From the NCBI GenBank assembly GCA_026419785.1, contig JAODTK010000677.1, positions 62,001 to 126,000 on the forward strand: 64,000 nt of DNA, read 5' to 3'. A program made the translations under genes and the position numbers. This DNA is from Sclerodactyla briareus. Taxonomy: Eukaryota; Echinodermata; Holothuroidea; Dendrochirotida; Sclerodactylidae. The notes beneath the pieces are model-generated. The model did not search any database. It was not told where the DNA came from and worked only from the letters and a program-made list of their open reading frames with translations. Below are positions 25,068 through 37,375 of this stretch, piece by piece (within the stretch, counting starts at the first letter, position 1; every line of letters begins with the position of its first letter).

Positions 25068-26055
25068 CGCGGCTGTAAGGCAGTGAGCAACATACCTGAA
25101 ATTGACGATAAACCTCCAAAATATATATTTTAAAAACGTCCTTGAAGAAACTGATCGTTGTTAATTCCTTACCATTCGCGTGTATATAGCAATCAGTGTG
25201 ACGACGGTAGCGTACAAGGAGATTTTTCTCCTTACAGGCCTCCAAAAAGCAGGAATTAACGACACTTCCTAGACCTTATGGCAGTTAACAACATTTTTGA
25301 ATTGACAATGGATTTCGGAAATTCGAACTCCAAGAAACTTTGTTGAAGGATTCGATCGTTTTTTACGCCTCACAATTTGCGCCGCCATTGCTCAACGCGT
25401 AGCGTACAAGAATTTTTTTCGTCTTGCCAACCCTCAGATCGAGGGAGCGGCACTTCCTGGGCCTTATGACAGTGAGCAACATGCCTAAAATTGACAATAA
25501 ATTTCCGGAATTTATATTTCAAGAAAGTGTTCTTTAAGAACTGATTCGGGCAACCATAAGTTGACGTGTATCGTGCAAAAAAAAATTGCCTTACAGACCC
25601 GCCGGAATGCAGGGAGCGTCACTTCCCAGGCCGTATGGCAGTAAGCAGCAGGCCCTGAAATTAGCAATAAATTTCCAAAATGTATATCTCAAGGAATACT
25701 CTTGAAGGAACTGCATTGATGTTATTCTCTACCATTCGGCCTATCGGTGATGCTTAGCGTAACAAATTTTTTTTGTCTCGCAGACCCCCCAGAATGCAGG
25801 AAACGAAACCTGCCGGGCCGTACAGCAGTAGCAACATCCATGAAATTGACAATGAAATTCCGAAATTTATATTCCAAGAAACGTTTTGAAGGAAATGACG
25901 ATATTTACGCCTTACAATTCACCCCACCATAAGTTGACGCGTATTCGAGTGTACAAGAAAAAAATTGTCATACAATCCCAGTGAGCGACACTTCCCGGGC
26001 CTTATGGCAGTAAGCAACATCACTGAAATTGACAATAAATTTCCGAAAACTTCCG
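25068..26055. repeat. five tandem units of about 190-200 bp
   Basis: Each unit has the same order of words: GGCAGTGAGCAACAT, then TGAAATTGACAATAAATTTCC, then TATATTTCAAGAAA, then a GAAGGAACTGA-like word, a run of A or T with TTGTC, CAGACC, GGAATGCAGG and CACTTCC-GGGCCTTATGG. Units start near 25068, 25278, 25466, 25634 and 25833; a sixth breaks off near 26055. Copies are clearly diverged, with many small indels. Confidence 0.85.
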
Positions 26056-27200
26056 CTGCTCTTATATTGCCCTTCCAATTGGGTTAAAAATTGCCCGCAT
26101 CTGAAAATTTGCTGTGGTGGAAAAAGTGTGCATTTTTCGTGCCAGGTCTTTAGCTTATTTGATCAAAACAAAATCGAGCCAGTCAGCAGGAAAGTTGGTC
26201 ATTTTTCAGATTTGTTTCCGCTCAAGATTTTGGTCAAAAATGGTCATGTCTCAGAATTGTTCTTTCGCGCCTATATAATGCCATACGTCAATCACGTAAA
26301 CCTCCATACTGATGTGCACGATCTTCTGGCCTGTTGTTCTTCGTTGTATTCATCTTTTATCAAGAAGCAGCACGTAAGACCCGGGCGGCGGCAAAGCCAT
26401 GGTCTGTCATAAACAATAAGGATTAGAAGTAGACTAAACTCAAGGCATCGGTTATGTGCTGTGTTAGGGAAATGGCAGTTGGATTCCAGCATGGTGGGGG
26501 GGGGGGGGGCAACACGACTCGTGTCCCAAACCAAATTCTCCTTGTGACCTTCCCATATAAGTTCACCGCACTTGCTGGTGACACGAATGGAGGAAAAGCA
26601 TATCTGCTAAAATCAGAAAAGTTATTGTGCATGGGCCTTCTGTATTATACAAGTAACGGAAAGATAGGATGCAGCGCGCAGCGCGAAATTTTGGCATTTT
26701 GGCTGTAAGCAATCTGATTAGAAGTATGTGTTAGGCCTTTGTGTTATGGCCGTACTTGACCTTTGATTGTAAGATTTTCTCACCAGTCCGAAAAATATTG
26801 GGGGGAGGGGGGATTCGATATTAAGCCCCCACCAAAAATATTGGGGGGGATTTTCCCCCCTTCCCCCCCCCCCCTTCGTGAACGCCGCCCATGTGCCCAT
26901 GCAGCTTAGATTCACAAATAAAGACATTGGCGACTTCCAAAACGTAAGTGAATCGACCGTAAAGAGGAGGCGCCGTGCACTTAACATACGGGAAAGAGAC
27001 ACGGAATCAATGTCATCCATCTCGTAACTTCCGACTCCGAATCAGCTACGGCCGAAAGTACAAATCGGCTACCACGTGTACAATGACCAGTATACCCAGT
27101 ACGGGTACGTAATGCGCGATAACGATTGCCGACTGGACTGCTGGTTATTTTTTTTACCTAAATGTCGGTAACAGAATTAGATTTTTTAAACGTTACATTA
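26056..27200. other. core of the long-TIR element, unassigned
   Basis: Contains an open frame of 127 codons (26029-26412) that runs out of the tandem repeat, so its start cannot be coding in the usual sense. Its middle, AYIMPYVNHVNLH, faintly recalls LINE text, but I do not trust it. G and C runs lie at 26497-26508 and 26803-26873; the latter has two AATATTGGGGGG words and could fold back. Confidence 0.4.
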
Positions 27201-27514
27201 ACTTACAGCCGCGCAAAACGATGTAAATGCGTAGTACATGAATTAAACGTGTGAACTAATTAATTAGACACCTAAAGGCTATAGTATGGCATACATTTTT
27301 TGGTTACTTCATGTTCATGCCCCCTTTTGACGACCCCACACAAGCGTGAGCAGCTAACTGCGGCAATAGTTCAGAGTCCTATATTGGTTGAATCAAGCAA
27401 AAGCCCTGTCCTGACTAAATGTCAATCAAAATAAGAGGTATCAACTTACGATATTCCGTGAAAGGCGAAATGAAATCACGCATGTCCATGGAAGGCGAAT
27501 CCCATGTCAGGCGA

Positions 27515-27715
27515 AATTCATTTACTACAACAGCGACTGAATTTACTACAACAACGACTAAATTAACTACAACAACGACTGACTTTACTACAACAACGAC
27601 TAAAATTACTACAACAACGACTGAATTTACTACAACAACGACTGACTTTACTACAACAACGACTAGATTTACTACAACAACGACTAAATTTACTAAAACA
27701 ATGACTAAATTTACT
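27515..27715. repeat. 21 bp minisatellite in the right arm
   Basis: About nine units of ACTACAACAACGACTGAATTT or close variants. The multiple-of-three period makes an open Thr-rich frame (TTTTTKLTTTTTDF-like) of 107 codons at 27419-27742. It is best read as a by-product of the repeat. Confidence 0.92.
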
Positions 27716-27929
27716 ACTCTTGACGATGGAACGGATAATTGAGTGACCCTTTTGGCGTTCCATAGTGTTAGAGTAATTTGCTTTCATTGTTGGTACCGGC
27801 TGTGTCCGAAAGTCGTGTGGGTGCGACAATAGAGACCAAGTGCATTAACACCGAAGTAATGATTGATCTATAGAAGGCCTTCTTAACTAGTTTTGTAAAA
27901 GTGCCAATTAGGATATTACTATTAAGCGG

Positions 27930-28115
27930 AGCGCCACCACGGGTTGGCGCGGATCGTGCAAGGGGAAAACTTCGCCTGGCAGACCCCCTAGGTTGCAGGA
28001 AACGGCATTTCCCACGCCTTGAAGGCAGCGAACAACGTCGCTGGAATTTACCCTATTTCAGAATTTCCATTTCAAGAAATGTTCTTGGAGGAACCAGATC
28101 AATGAATATTATTCG
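27930..28115. repeat. extra diverged copy of the ~200 bp unit outside the element
   Basis: CAGACCCCCTAGGTTGCAGG, GCAGCGAACAAC, ATTTCCATTTCAAGAAATG and CTTGGAGGAACCAGATC follow the order of words in the tandem units at 25.1-26.1 kb, in the same orientation. It lies about 170 bp beyond the right end of the 3.17 kb element. Confidence 0.65.
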
Positions 28116-28790
28116 CAGACTATCGGTGAAGGCACTCCCCAGCTGCAAAATGGCAGCAAGAATGTTCTTATTTCAACAGCATTCAGCATGTTTAGGCCGA
28201 TATATAAATATTTGGAATCACTTCTGAATGCTGGGATCAAACAGACTGACTCGCATGCGGTCGAGGTGTGCCCCGAGTGGGCCCTGCCAGGGGTTCTTGA
28301 GGTGGATATATGATGTAGCGACCAATGTAGCCCCCCCCCCCCTTACCATTTTGGACCCTTTTTGAAGTTTTCACGGTTCAACATTTCACTCATTTCAGAG
28401 ATTATGTGATTATTTGTAAACGTTTGTAATTTAACGTGTAAACAGCCGTACAATAAAATACAAGAAATATCAAAACTAAATGACAATAAAATAATTTATA
28501 TTTTGCCTACCTTAACTTCAATGACCAAAGTTGCACTCCTTGCTTATAGCGATTTCCTTGAAGTTTGGTGTGTACGAAGAAGTTGCGCATATGTGTTTAA
28601 AGCAGCACAATTACTGTGGCATGTTTCACAGCTTGATTCAGTCTGTTTAATAGAGCATTTGGAAAATAATTTTGACGCGTTTCCTTTATTCCATCTTTAT
28701 TTTTATTTTTTAAATCCACGCTGGTCCGCCGCGCGTCATTTGAAATGCCTCGAAGCGCCATGAGTGGCGAGCGCGCCGCCAGTTGAGGAG
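28116..28790. other. unassigned non-coding DNA
   Basis: Contains a C run near 28331 and no recognised gene. Confidence 0.4.
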
Positions 28791-28794
28791 GCCT

Positions 28795-28865
28795 GATCTA
28801 TAGGATTCAAATTCGCGAACTTTCGATCAGCAATAAGAAGCTCTTCTGACTGAGCTAATCCTCAC
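28795..28865 (-). mobile_element. tRNA-like SINE head, diverged
   Basis: On the minus strand GAGGATTAGCTCAGTCAGAA (A box) is followed by GCTGATCGAAAG and GCGAATTTGAATCC (B box) at tRNA spacing. The words match the head of the SINE at 57794 (GGATTAGCTCGGTTGG, GGTGATCGAAAGG). It is not a functional tRNA; the body after it is not recognisable. Confidence 0.6.
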
Positions 28866-29159
28866 ATCTCGCCACTTACAACTAGGTAAAGCGAGCATGT
28901 AATTCATTGTCCACATGCACACCGTGGTAGGAATACATACTCGTTGTTGGCTGTTTAATGTTTTAATGTTAATATCATTTTCCCCAGTGCCGGCACCTAA
29001 TTTGCACTAGTGGCTTCGAGAATTCCGCTACACAATAACAGGACGTTGAAGCATGAAAACCACAGGGCAAGGTTACGGTTATTATAGTCAAGGATTATCG
29101 TTGAAACTCAATTCTAACAGAAACCTGTCCCAATGTTTTTTGTTTTTGTTTTTTTGTGT

Positions 29160-29800
29160 GTGTTCTTTTCAGCGATACCGGCTGAAACGTCGAGATATAA
29201 TTCCTTGGAATTTTTTTACTACCACACATCGTTGCATTCTTGGTTACCGTCAGCAGAACCGTGTGTCTAATACTACTTCGCTCTCAAATGGAATATGGTT
29301 GCTAATATGGGGTGGGGCTTCGCCATCCTCTCTCAGTGTCCGTGATCGTATAGAACGAAAGGCCATTCGTCTCATCAACGATGATCATTTTACTTCCTCA
29401 CTTCAGCCTCTATCCCATCGCAGATCCGTATCATCTCTGTCTCCTTTACCGCTATTTTCATGGTCAATGTTCTTCCGAGCTTGGGGATGCTGCTCCTCCT
29501 TTACTCGAGGTTACTTGCCGTACTCGCTCTTCTTCTTCCGGCCACCCGTTCCGGTTGCATCTCCCACGTCATCGCACCGAAACCTATGCTCGCTCCTTTT
29601 TCCTCGCACCTAGCGTGCCTGGAATAGGCTTCCTCGGGATGAATTTCCACCTGCTTTTGATCCCCAGCGGTTCAAGAGTAGAATCAATAAGCTGGATCTC
29701 TCTTCTTTTTTTTAGTTCTTGTGCTTGGGGTTGCCTCTTTTTGTTTAGGCAATTATGGGTTCGCCCTTCCTCTTGTCACTTTGTTAAAAAAGAAAGGAAA
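29160..29800 (+). mobile_element. LINE 3' fragment (end of reverse transcriptase ORF)
   Basis: Three + strand frames in succession give one protein tail. The order is RSQMEYG, WGGASPSSLSVRDRIERKAIRLIND and SHRRSV; then after a shift near 29422 HLCLLYRYFHGQCSSELGD and PRHRTETYARSFF; then after another shift AWNRLPRDEFPPAFDP and RFKSRINKLDL, with an in-frame TAG. This order (WGG, RVQRKAIRLI-like, LFYRYFHG-like, RT-W-RLP) is that of jockey-like LINE C-termini. It ends in an AAAAAAGAAAGGAAAAAA stretch near 29790. At least two frameshifts and two stops make it inactive; the 5' edge is uncertain. Confidence 0.85.
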
Positions 29801-32600
29801 AAAGGGTTCTTTGGGAAGCTGAGATGTTATAAGTTTGCTGCCTGCATGATTCGCCTGCAACTGCGATTCTTTTGACTTATGGCGCGCCTCCCGGCGGACG
29901 ATCCAGTCGGAACGGGATCCGATTGGTGGGGGCCGACTTATATGACAAAAAGTAACATAGAGTAACCTTCCTTTACAATTTTCAGTGAGAAGCATGCATG
30001 TGCATTTAACCTCGGAAATTCGTGCATAGACACCAATATTTCAATGGTTGCGTTATAACTGTAGGTAAGAACAGGTTTTTTACCGTTCTATTGAATCTGA
30101 CAGACCTCGCCAGATTTTTTTTCTTTTACAGTTGGATTTACAGTTACAGACCATAGCCATATAACCGCAGACTGTCCCAGTTGCTAACCGGTGTGTCACC
30201 ACTGGAGGATAGCAGAACTATCTGACACCCCGCATCTGACTTTTCTTGATGTAACTGTACCTCGGCAATACCCGATGTCATGTCTCCCGAGTCTGATTTG
30301 ATTTGATTCGATTGAAATTCTACGGGTGCAGGAAGCCAAGTAAGGCTCATCAAGGAACACTGGCCGCGTTGATCATGGACGAGCACCTCTCAAATAGTGC
30401 TCAAATGATATCAAGGCAGAGGTGTAACCAATCCCAACCTGCTCCGGGTCCGGCATTTCACGTCCCCTAGGCTCCGATGGACGATCATTGAACGCTATGC
30501 AGGACCCGATCGTTTTTTGGAACCTGGAGGAGCAAAATTCAACGTAACTGCTCACAGCCGAACGACGAGACATATTACAAATATCCTGTAACAAACCACA
30601 ATAACCTCGGAAAGTCCACTGCATTACAGCAGAGCCATGGAGTGAAGACCAAGACCTCGCCCAACGCAACTGCAAGTACACCAGGGAAAAACGTCCGCTT
30701 ACTGCTGGATTTCGAACCGGAATATATTAAAGTGTCACTGATATCTCTCTACCATTCTTCCGTCTCAACAGTCGTTGAACATCGAAGTGAAAACTGGTTA
30801 TAGATCGTACAACCGGAATGTCTCCATGCCTGTATGCTGTATCGCGGCAGCTAGCATGGTATCCTAACGATGGATAGAGGTCTGAGGAAGAAGAGAGAAG
30901 GCTTGTATGGAATACTTTTCTGTACCATTATTTACATGATTCTTCGTCACTCTTCGCTGTCAGACAGGGCCATATATACACAATTGTCCATGGAGGTGTG
31001 AACTTGTACAGACCGACAAGACCTATTGAAACCGAATAATTTTTATCCCCCGTCGTTTCTTATTTCCTCGATCTTTTCTCGGCGCCCGGAATCGAAGTCG
31101 CGACAACGGGAAGAGAGAAGAGGGGGGGGGGGGAGATTTCGTTCGCTGATGGCACATGAAAGTCTTTCAGTATGTTTCTTCTTCTCAGAGACCGAATTCG
31201 TTTTTGCTGCTCAGAGACCGACTTTCGTTAGCTCTGTGAAGGGGGTCACACGCCCCACACCCCCTAATTTACGCCCTTGTTGTTAGACGGAAGGTCGATA
31301 ATCCGATCCAACCTTTGACGAATGACTTCCTTGTCACATGCGTCTGATGCAATCTGTGATATCTGTCCCCCCCCCCGCCCTCCCCCCCCCCCCCCTTGTA
31401 CGTATCCTGGCATGATGCATAATCTGGGATACATAGGATGTCTTCAACTACCGGAAGCGTGCCTCGGATGTCGGATGTCGAGTCCCTATGTCCCCGGAGA
31501 GTCTGATCTCAGTATGATTCAAATGATTCCCCAATGACTATGGCCATACCTCATGAAGGTAGTTTCTGTAAACACATCCCTCCAAATGCCGTTCCATCCA
31601 CCTGGGATGCAATGCATGACATGCTAACCTTTCATGAATTCATCCAGACCTTCCAATGGCATCCATCTAATTGACTGTAGTTCATAAAACCCGTATCTCG
31701 CGCAATTGACATGTCGCTGGTAAAGAAGTCAGACATCGTCTGTTCACCACCCCCTAGATGGAGTTGCCAGTCACCTTTTACCCTCTGTTCTGATGTACTG
31801 GTTCATTATCCACATCGCCCTGCAACTCCCTCGTTGGGGTACATGCCACATTGCTACATCTTCCAGGTATCAGACGAGTTCATCATAATTTGTTAAGTTA
31901 CTGGTCTGTACAACCCTACGTAGAGGTTCCTCGGCAACAATGCAAGAAGCGTGGACATTTTGCGGAAAATTTTTGCAACTATGGAAAATGCTGTATTCTT
32001 TACGCTTCAAACTACCCAGCCAGCAATACTGATGAGCATATGCTTCCCGCCAATAAGGACATACTGTTCCCAACCTCTTATCATAGTTAGACCTGATCTC
32101 GCGCATCAGCAGTCGTAACAGTGGGGCCTATATATGGTCTCAAAATAATAACCTTCGATCCTCTAAATAGATGTGTCATGATTTAAAAAAGAATAACGTG
32201 TTGTCATGGAACTAGTTCGCAAGAGGGTTGACGGTGGTCATACTCGATTTAGGTAACAACTATTCTTTCCGAATGATGAAAAAGTTTTGGCAGCACATTT
32301 TCATTTCATGACACCTTTTGAATGATTCTAAATTACCGTTAGGAGTTGAGATATCTTGATTATACCAGATAGTGCACTGGTGGCTTTTCTAATTTTATGT
32401 TTTCAAGTGTCATCACGTGGATTCTGGTTGTTTATGAGCTCGTTCACCTAAATCACAAGACACATTGTATAATGTATAATTCCCGGGTAGGATTAGCTGG
32501 CTGCTGGTCTACTCGAGCTTTACAAAAAAAACATTTTTTTTCCACGAAAATGACACATGGTCCACACCAAAAATCAATAGTGTTCTACTGCCATATGAGA
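29801..32600. other. unassigned DNA
   Basis: No bounded element recognised. A minus-strand frame of 102 codons (30373-30681) has balanced composition and would be my first guess for an unrecognised exon here, but no family is evident. Homopolymer G and C runs lie at 31121-31133 and 31367-31397. Confidence 0.4.
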
Positions 32601-32619
32601 AAAAAGCTGCATACAAAAT

Positions 32620-34230
32620 TCTGACTTGATCGAATCCCACATAGGCTAACAAAGGCCCGGCAGCGAAGATTCCCCTGACTTCGTCAAGGACTCAAAAGAG
32701 GAACCCAGTCCCCGCGTTAGCTCGGCAGGGAGCGTCCGCGCTTTCGTTTAGATATTGTAACCGCCACACACCACTGTCCGGTCTTCATAACTCCATATGC
32801 AAATCCGAGCAGTCACCTCGCGGAACAGAGTTACTAATGATGATGCAGGTAATGCAAGGTAGTCAAAAGACTCAGTGACGTGCACGTTCTAGCCTAACAC
32901 ATGAATTCACTCCACATCACTGTTCGAAATTCCATCGAATGATTGGACTTATTGGTCTTAGGTCATGGCACTTGGAGCCCCTCAACATCTTCTTGGATAA
33001 GTGCCCCAATCGCGTGCACCCACCAGAAAATCCACGAACTCGGCAAGGGATGCAGCATCATCTGCATTCGAGATCAGAAACTCTGGCAGCATCATTGGAA
33101 CCCCGCATTCAATACTACTAGCGACTCTTTCCATGATCCAGTCCATGTAAGTGCTGAAAAGTCTTAGAGCAAGTGTATACTCCTGCTTCACGCTCGAGAC
33201 TCGAGAGGACGGCACTACTATCACACTTAACAGCACTCTCAGTTCCGGGATACGGAGAGAGATGCACAAGGCAGGTTGACACACCACACGCTGCTCGAAG
33301 ATTTTCAAGAGAGTCTCTCCACACTAAGAGTCGAGAGCCAGTGAAGATAGGCTACAGGGAGCTCCTACCAAACACCTATTTCTGCTCAGACAAGACACGG
33401 AGGGACAAGATGCAATTCACAGTGGACTTCTTGGGAAATGGAATCCGATTGCTCAGGACGCCGATGCACATGTGACACTAACAAAATTATCAAAAAATAG
33501 GTACATAAAGGAATGCAGCTCCTCTGTAGTTAACGCTGTCTCGAGCATCATCCTACTTTTTCCAAACAGGAACAAGTCCTCTTTTCCAGCCTGCCCGTCC
33601 TGGCCGCTAGTTCTGAGCTCCTCCGGACGTAAGCTATGGATCCCAGGACAGGAATCTTTCCACTCTTCGATTACAATTGCAATACCTCTGGAATTTCCTG
33701 GATAGTGAGCTCGTCACATGCCACAGGCGGTTCAGCCACCCAGAGTGCAACACCAGGAATCACCATGATGCAACACCAAGCATCCCATTCTGGCATTCCC
33801 AAGCTTGTGGGATCATCTTTCCCACAAATCCTCAGAATACCAAGCCCAGCGGGTCCTCAAGACCTTGCCATAATCTCCACCTGGCCACCTGGCCACTGAC
33901 ACCCGAGCATCGCGCCACAGAGGCGGGGAGCCCCTGAATCGCCCTGGTAATCGGCTGTATGGTTCCTGTTCCCAGTTGCCTCTTCACCATCTCACAGAGA
34001 CGATTGACCTCTTCCTCCCGGTCACGAAGTAGTGCATTCAACGTCAAGAACGTCATCAATTGAGCCTAGTTCAGCGGCTCCGTTCGATGTTGACAACTGC
34101 CTCTCTAGAACTAGCCGCGGTGCTGTAGAATACGCTGCAGGATGTAATCCTCTACTGCCTTGAGGATGCAAGAATTGAAGTCTGGACTGCTTGGGTCTCA
34201 TATTCACATCCAGCGTCCCGAGCGACTACC
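32620..34230 (-). mobile_element. RTE-like LINE remnant (reverse transcriptase)
   Basis: Read from 34230 downward on the minus strand, frames give RLVLERQLSTSNGAAELGSI, then GLVPVWKK with DDARDSVNYRG. A tract matching YSGTESAVKCG follows (here YPGTESAVKC), then LFSTYMDWIMERVASSIECG with SNADDAASLAEFVDFLVGA. The last corresponds to the FADD catalytic box with Phe-Ala replaced by Ser-Asn; the two Asp remain. Next come NVHVTESFDYLALP and ELTRGLGSSFESLTKSG. The order matches a non-LTR reverse transcriptase of RTE-like type from the region before the fingers to beyond the thumb. Many frameshifts interrupt it. No endonuclease part is visible upstream, so it is 5'-truncated. Confidence 0.85.
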
Positions 34231-34284
34231 AAGACGTGGGTAACATCAATTCCAGAAGTTTCCTCAGGATTTTGGACCTAAGGG

Positions 34285-34400
34285 CTGTTCACACTTGTGC
34301 GATACGATACGATAAAATTTATCGGACGTCGAGTTGAAAATATTTTGACTTTCATCGTACGATAAATCTATCGGATGCGATAAGTTGCGCAATGCAGTGA
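34285..34400. other. single-ended transposon-like start
   Basis: AGGGCTGTTCACACTTGTGC is followed by CGATACGATACGATAAAATT, and a second ACGATAAATCTATCGGATGC lies 60 bp on. The phrase looks like the edge of a DNA transposon, but I found no matching other end nearby. Confidence 0.25.
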
Positions 34401-36803
34401 TAACTTGCGCAATTCTGAAAGAGTATGGAACGCCGAACAAGCTATTGGGGGAAGTTTTGGCGTGAAAAGTGGGTTTCAGTGATAAAATCAGGGGTTTTGA
34501 ATAATGTATTGGGTAGTGACGTATCGGGGAAGACATTGGCCTTGATTCCCCTATTTGCCGCAATGCATGGGACCTACGAAACCATTAGTTTAGTTCGAAT
34601 TCATAATGCCCTCCCCATATACAATAGTAGCGTGACCAGTGAGGTAAATGGGGAGGGTCATGTTGTGTCGGCGTCCACCAAGTATCATGGACATGCAAAG
34701 GCAGGGGAGATATGTGGTTGCACTGGTGGGTAGTGAGTGGCCGGGGGAGAGGGTGTTGTGGCTGTTTGAGAGGGGTAGGGTAGGAGGGAGTTTCCCAGAG
34801 TCGGTCGATCCACAGCCTTACGTCTTGACGGGAACTTCACCCTAACCGCATGTGAAGAAAGAGGCGGGAAAAGAAACGAAGAAGGCAACGGAAATAAGCT
34901 ATGGGGGGATATAATGTCGATCTAACGCCAATTTAATGATGTCTTGTTGGTCAGAGAGGAAAATAGTAGGGTACACAGGTGGAGCAGTGGGCATTCTTTT
35001 CACATGCTCGTTCTGTTCACTCCAATTCTCAGCTCATTTGACTGGAATGACTCAATTGACTGAATGCTTTCTTGGCTACTTGGCTACACTTCGCCGTATT
35101 CTGGATACGATGCTAATTAAGACTGGGTGTCCAACGAAAGTGTAGGCGGGGATGGTCAGCTGCCTGATTCGTGATCGTCCAATGGCCTCCCGGTGGACGA
35201 TCCTGTCTTCAAGTCTGTATCCACGAGACCTGGGTTAGGGCCCGTCCGCCGGGGGCGCGGCTAAGTAGCTCATGGTTGTGGCAGCGCGCGGTACCTCGAA
35301 AAGTTGGGAGAGAAGGAGAAGGCTCAGCCCCTGGTCACTTGCCTCAGAGGAGGCTGGGTATTGGTAGCGGCGGGTGGATGCAGCTAAGGCCTTCCAGGCA
35401 TGCGCTCCCGATTGATTGTGTTTGGGCAGAATGAATCGTGAGGTAGGTAATTTATGTATAGAACGGTTTAAATCAGGTGCCCCTATTTGCGCGTGATGGC
35501 TCCACGACTAGAGAAAAGGGTGTACGGTTGGGTGCTTGAAATAGGTAAATAAAAGAAAAAACTATTGCACGCCTCCTACAGTACTGAGAAAGACACAAGT
35601 TCGCATTGCTTCGAAATTTACATTCTTGGTATTAACAAAGCCGAACTAGGACTAATAACTAACAGCCTGTGATCAGTCGTGAAGAACTTGCACTTCCTGA
35701 AAACCAAAGTTCATGAGCACTCGTGCTAACGGCCACCTCCATTAGCCGCATATTCGGGAAGAGTTATCAACAACCTGGTCGGAGCCCCAAAACGAAACGT
35801 CCCTGCTACTTGGAAATAAATACCGGTATCCAAGTCTTTCATCGATTAAGAATATTTTAGGCAATCATTTGGTGAACCGACACTCGATAGCGTGCATTTC
35901 CTACATATTACTCGTGGACACGGTGCCTAAAATATTTTCAAATCATGTCCCCAGTGGGGAAGCCGGGGGGGGGGGGGGGAGAAGTTGAGGGGGGGGGAGA
36001 GTTATTCCCACAGAAATGTGGGTGATGTTGAAAAATGGGAAAAGCAAAACGACGAAACAGGGGAATGGGGGCTTAGAGAGGAGGGGGAGCGTGGGATGAA
36101 ATGTTTAAAGCAATGCGACATCAAGATAGATTTGGATGATGGACCAACTTTCAACACCAAAATAGCGGTGCCGCCAGGATTTTCCAGGAGTGCCCAGGGG
36201 AGTGGGCAGTTATTCACGCCTCAACCTGCACCTTACCATAACTCCATACCATACCCCCCCCTCAGAAAAAAAACGTTGGTCTATCCCCTTTCAGTTTTTA
36301 ATTGGTGTACAGGGCGAGGGATTCTCCTACCCCATATTGATAAGCAAAACCCTTGATAAATGCTGGCGAAATGAAAATGTTTGCCAAGGACAAACGAAGG
36401 TGAGCGGTGTCACCCATTCAGGTGGCTTTTAATGACTTCTTGACCCTTGCAGAGCGGCTCTTCCGTCACTGAGAACTTACCCCCCTTCGGCAAAATGTTT
36501 ATGCCATATCAGGAACTTCAACATTGCAAAAAAATATCGATTTTTGTGACAAAACTATTTGAAAACCAAATAGTCTGAGAAAGCCTGGGAATTGGGAAAT
36601 GCTATTTTGGCATTCTACAAGATTTTTCAGGAATGAAAAAAGTTCTACGCTTCGCGCGAACCAGTAGCTCAGACAACTTTAATACTTTTACATTCCTCTA
36701 TTTGGTCGCTCCATTGATTAATCTCCGTTTCCGTTTCCGTTCTCATGAATTGGACGACGGTGCCGTATTAATACACCGCTCATTCGCTATGTCATGAAGC
36801 TCT

Positions 36804-36860
<57 letters not shown>

Positions 36861-37199
36861 TTTTTTTTTTTTTAATTCAGTATTAGAAACTCGACAGTCC
36901 ATATCATATTTGTTTTCCGTCGAAATTAGGAATTTTAATGTAATAGGCTAAAGATGAATATCAGGACATTCACGACATAAAAGAAGCGAAATAAGCACCA
37001 TTTGCATGTGAGCTCTATGGAGACACATAATTTCAGGAGTGGGTTGTCTCTCCTTTCCCTCATACCTCTTGTCCCAGAAGTTGGGCCATTAAAGGGAAAT
37101 GAGAGTCTCCCCTGCCCCCCCATAGAAAGAAAAACGGCCTCTTGGTGTGTCCCCCGGAGACTTCCTAATATTGCAGCCAATGGGCCCATTGTATCTTGT
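34401..37199. other. unassigned DNA
   Basis: A GC-rich segment at 35180-35440 stands out and holds a proline/arginine-rich frame of 87 codons that I cannot assign. G runs occur at 35964-35998. A run of 53 T plus 14 T, interrupted once, lies at 36806-36873. Confidence 0.4.
36806..36873. repeat. poly-T tract (about 67 T)
   Basis: Nearly pure T with a single A. It could be the poly-A tail of a minus-strand retrocopy, but the sequence on its 3' (right) side shows no recognisable LINE or gene, so I call it a homopolymer only. Confidence 0.95.
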
Positions 37200-37216
37200 A
37201 TAAGTCACAGTGCTGA

Positions 37217-37375
37217 AGGACTCGAGGCGTATCGGTCTCGAGACCGGTCTCGAGCCTTTTTTTTCAGGGACTTGGACTCGGACTCGGACTCGAGTCAATG
37301 ACTCGCGACTCGGACTCGGAATCGACCGAAGGACTCGGGGGAACTCGGTAGGAGTTCTGGTCCGAGTCCTCTATT
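37217..37375. repeat. GACTCG subterminal repeats, left end of the hAT element
   Basis: Hexamer GACTCG in several tandem and spaced copies, plus the palindrome GGTCTCGAGACCGGTCTCGAG near 37233-37253. Known hAT elements often carry short subterminal motifs bound by the transposase; the role here is inferred. Confidence 0.85.

Larger units (their letters stand above)
24597..27762. mobile_element. 3.17 kb non-autonomous DNA transposon with long inverted arms
   Basis: The left end TGGAACGCCAAAAG and the right end CTTTTGGCGTTCCA are flanked by TA on both sides (24595-24596 and 27763-27764). The inverted similarity runs far inward: 24597 to about 25080 matches 27202-27762 on the other strand. The arms match through a 21 bp repeat block, words such as TCACGCATGTC, and a region ending GTTTTGCGCGGCTGTAAG. 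Arm lengths differ (about 484 and 561 bp), mainly because the right arm has more 21 bp units. Between the arms are five tandem units of about 190-200 bp and then about 1.1 kb of unassigned sequence. No transposase is recognisable. It shares ends, TA target and 21 bp repeat with the MITE at 6573. Confidence 0.88.

Noticed and set aside
26029..26412. Transposase or reverse-transcriptase exon inside the long-TIR element
   Set aside because: The frame starts within a tandem repeat and only a few residues resemble LINE text. Neighbouring frames do not continue the match.
27419..27742. Thr-rich 107-codon frame resembling a mucin
   Set aside because: The 21 bp repeat has a multiple-of-three period, so one frame stays open by construction. 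It lies in a transposon arm.
36806..36873. Poly-A tail of a processed retrocopy on the minus strand
   Set aside because: The adjoining sequence to the right, where the retrocopy body should be, shows no exon-like or LINE-like text.
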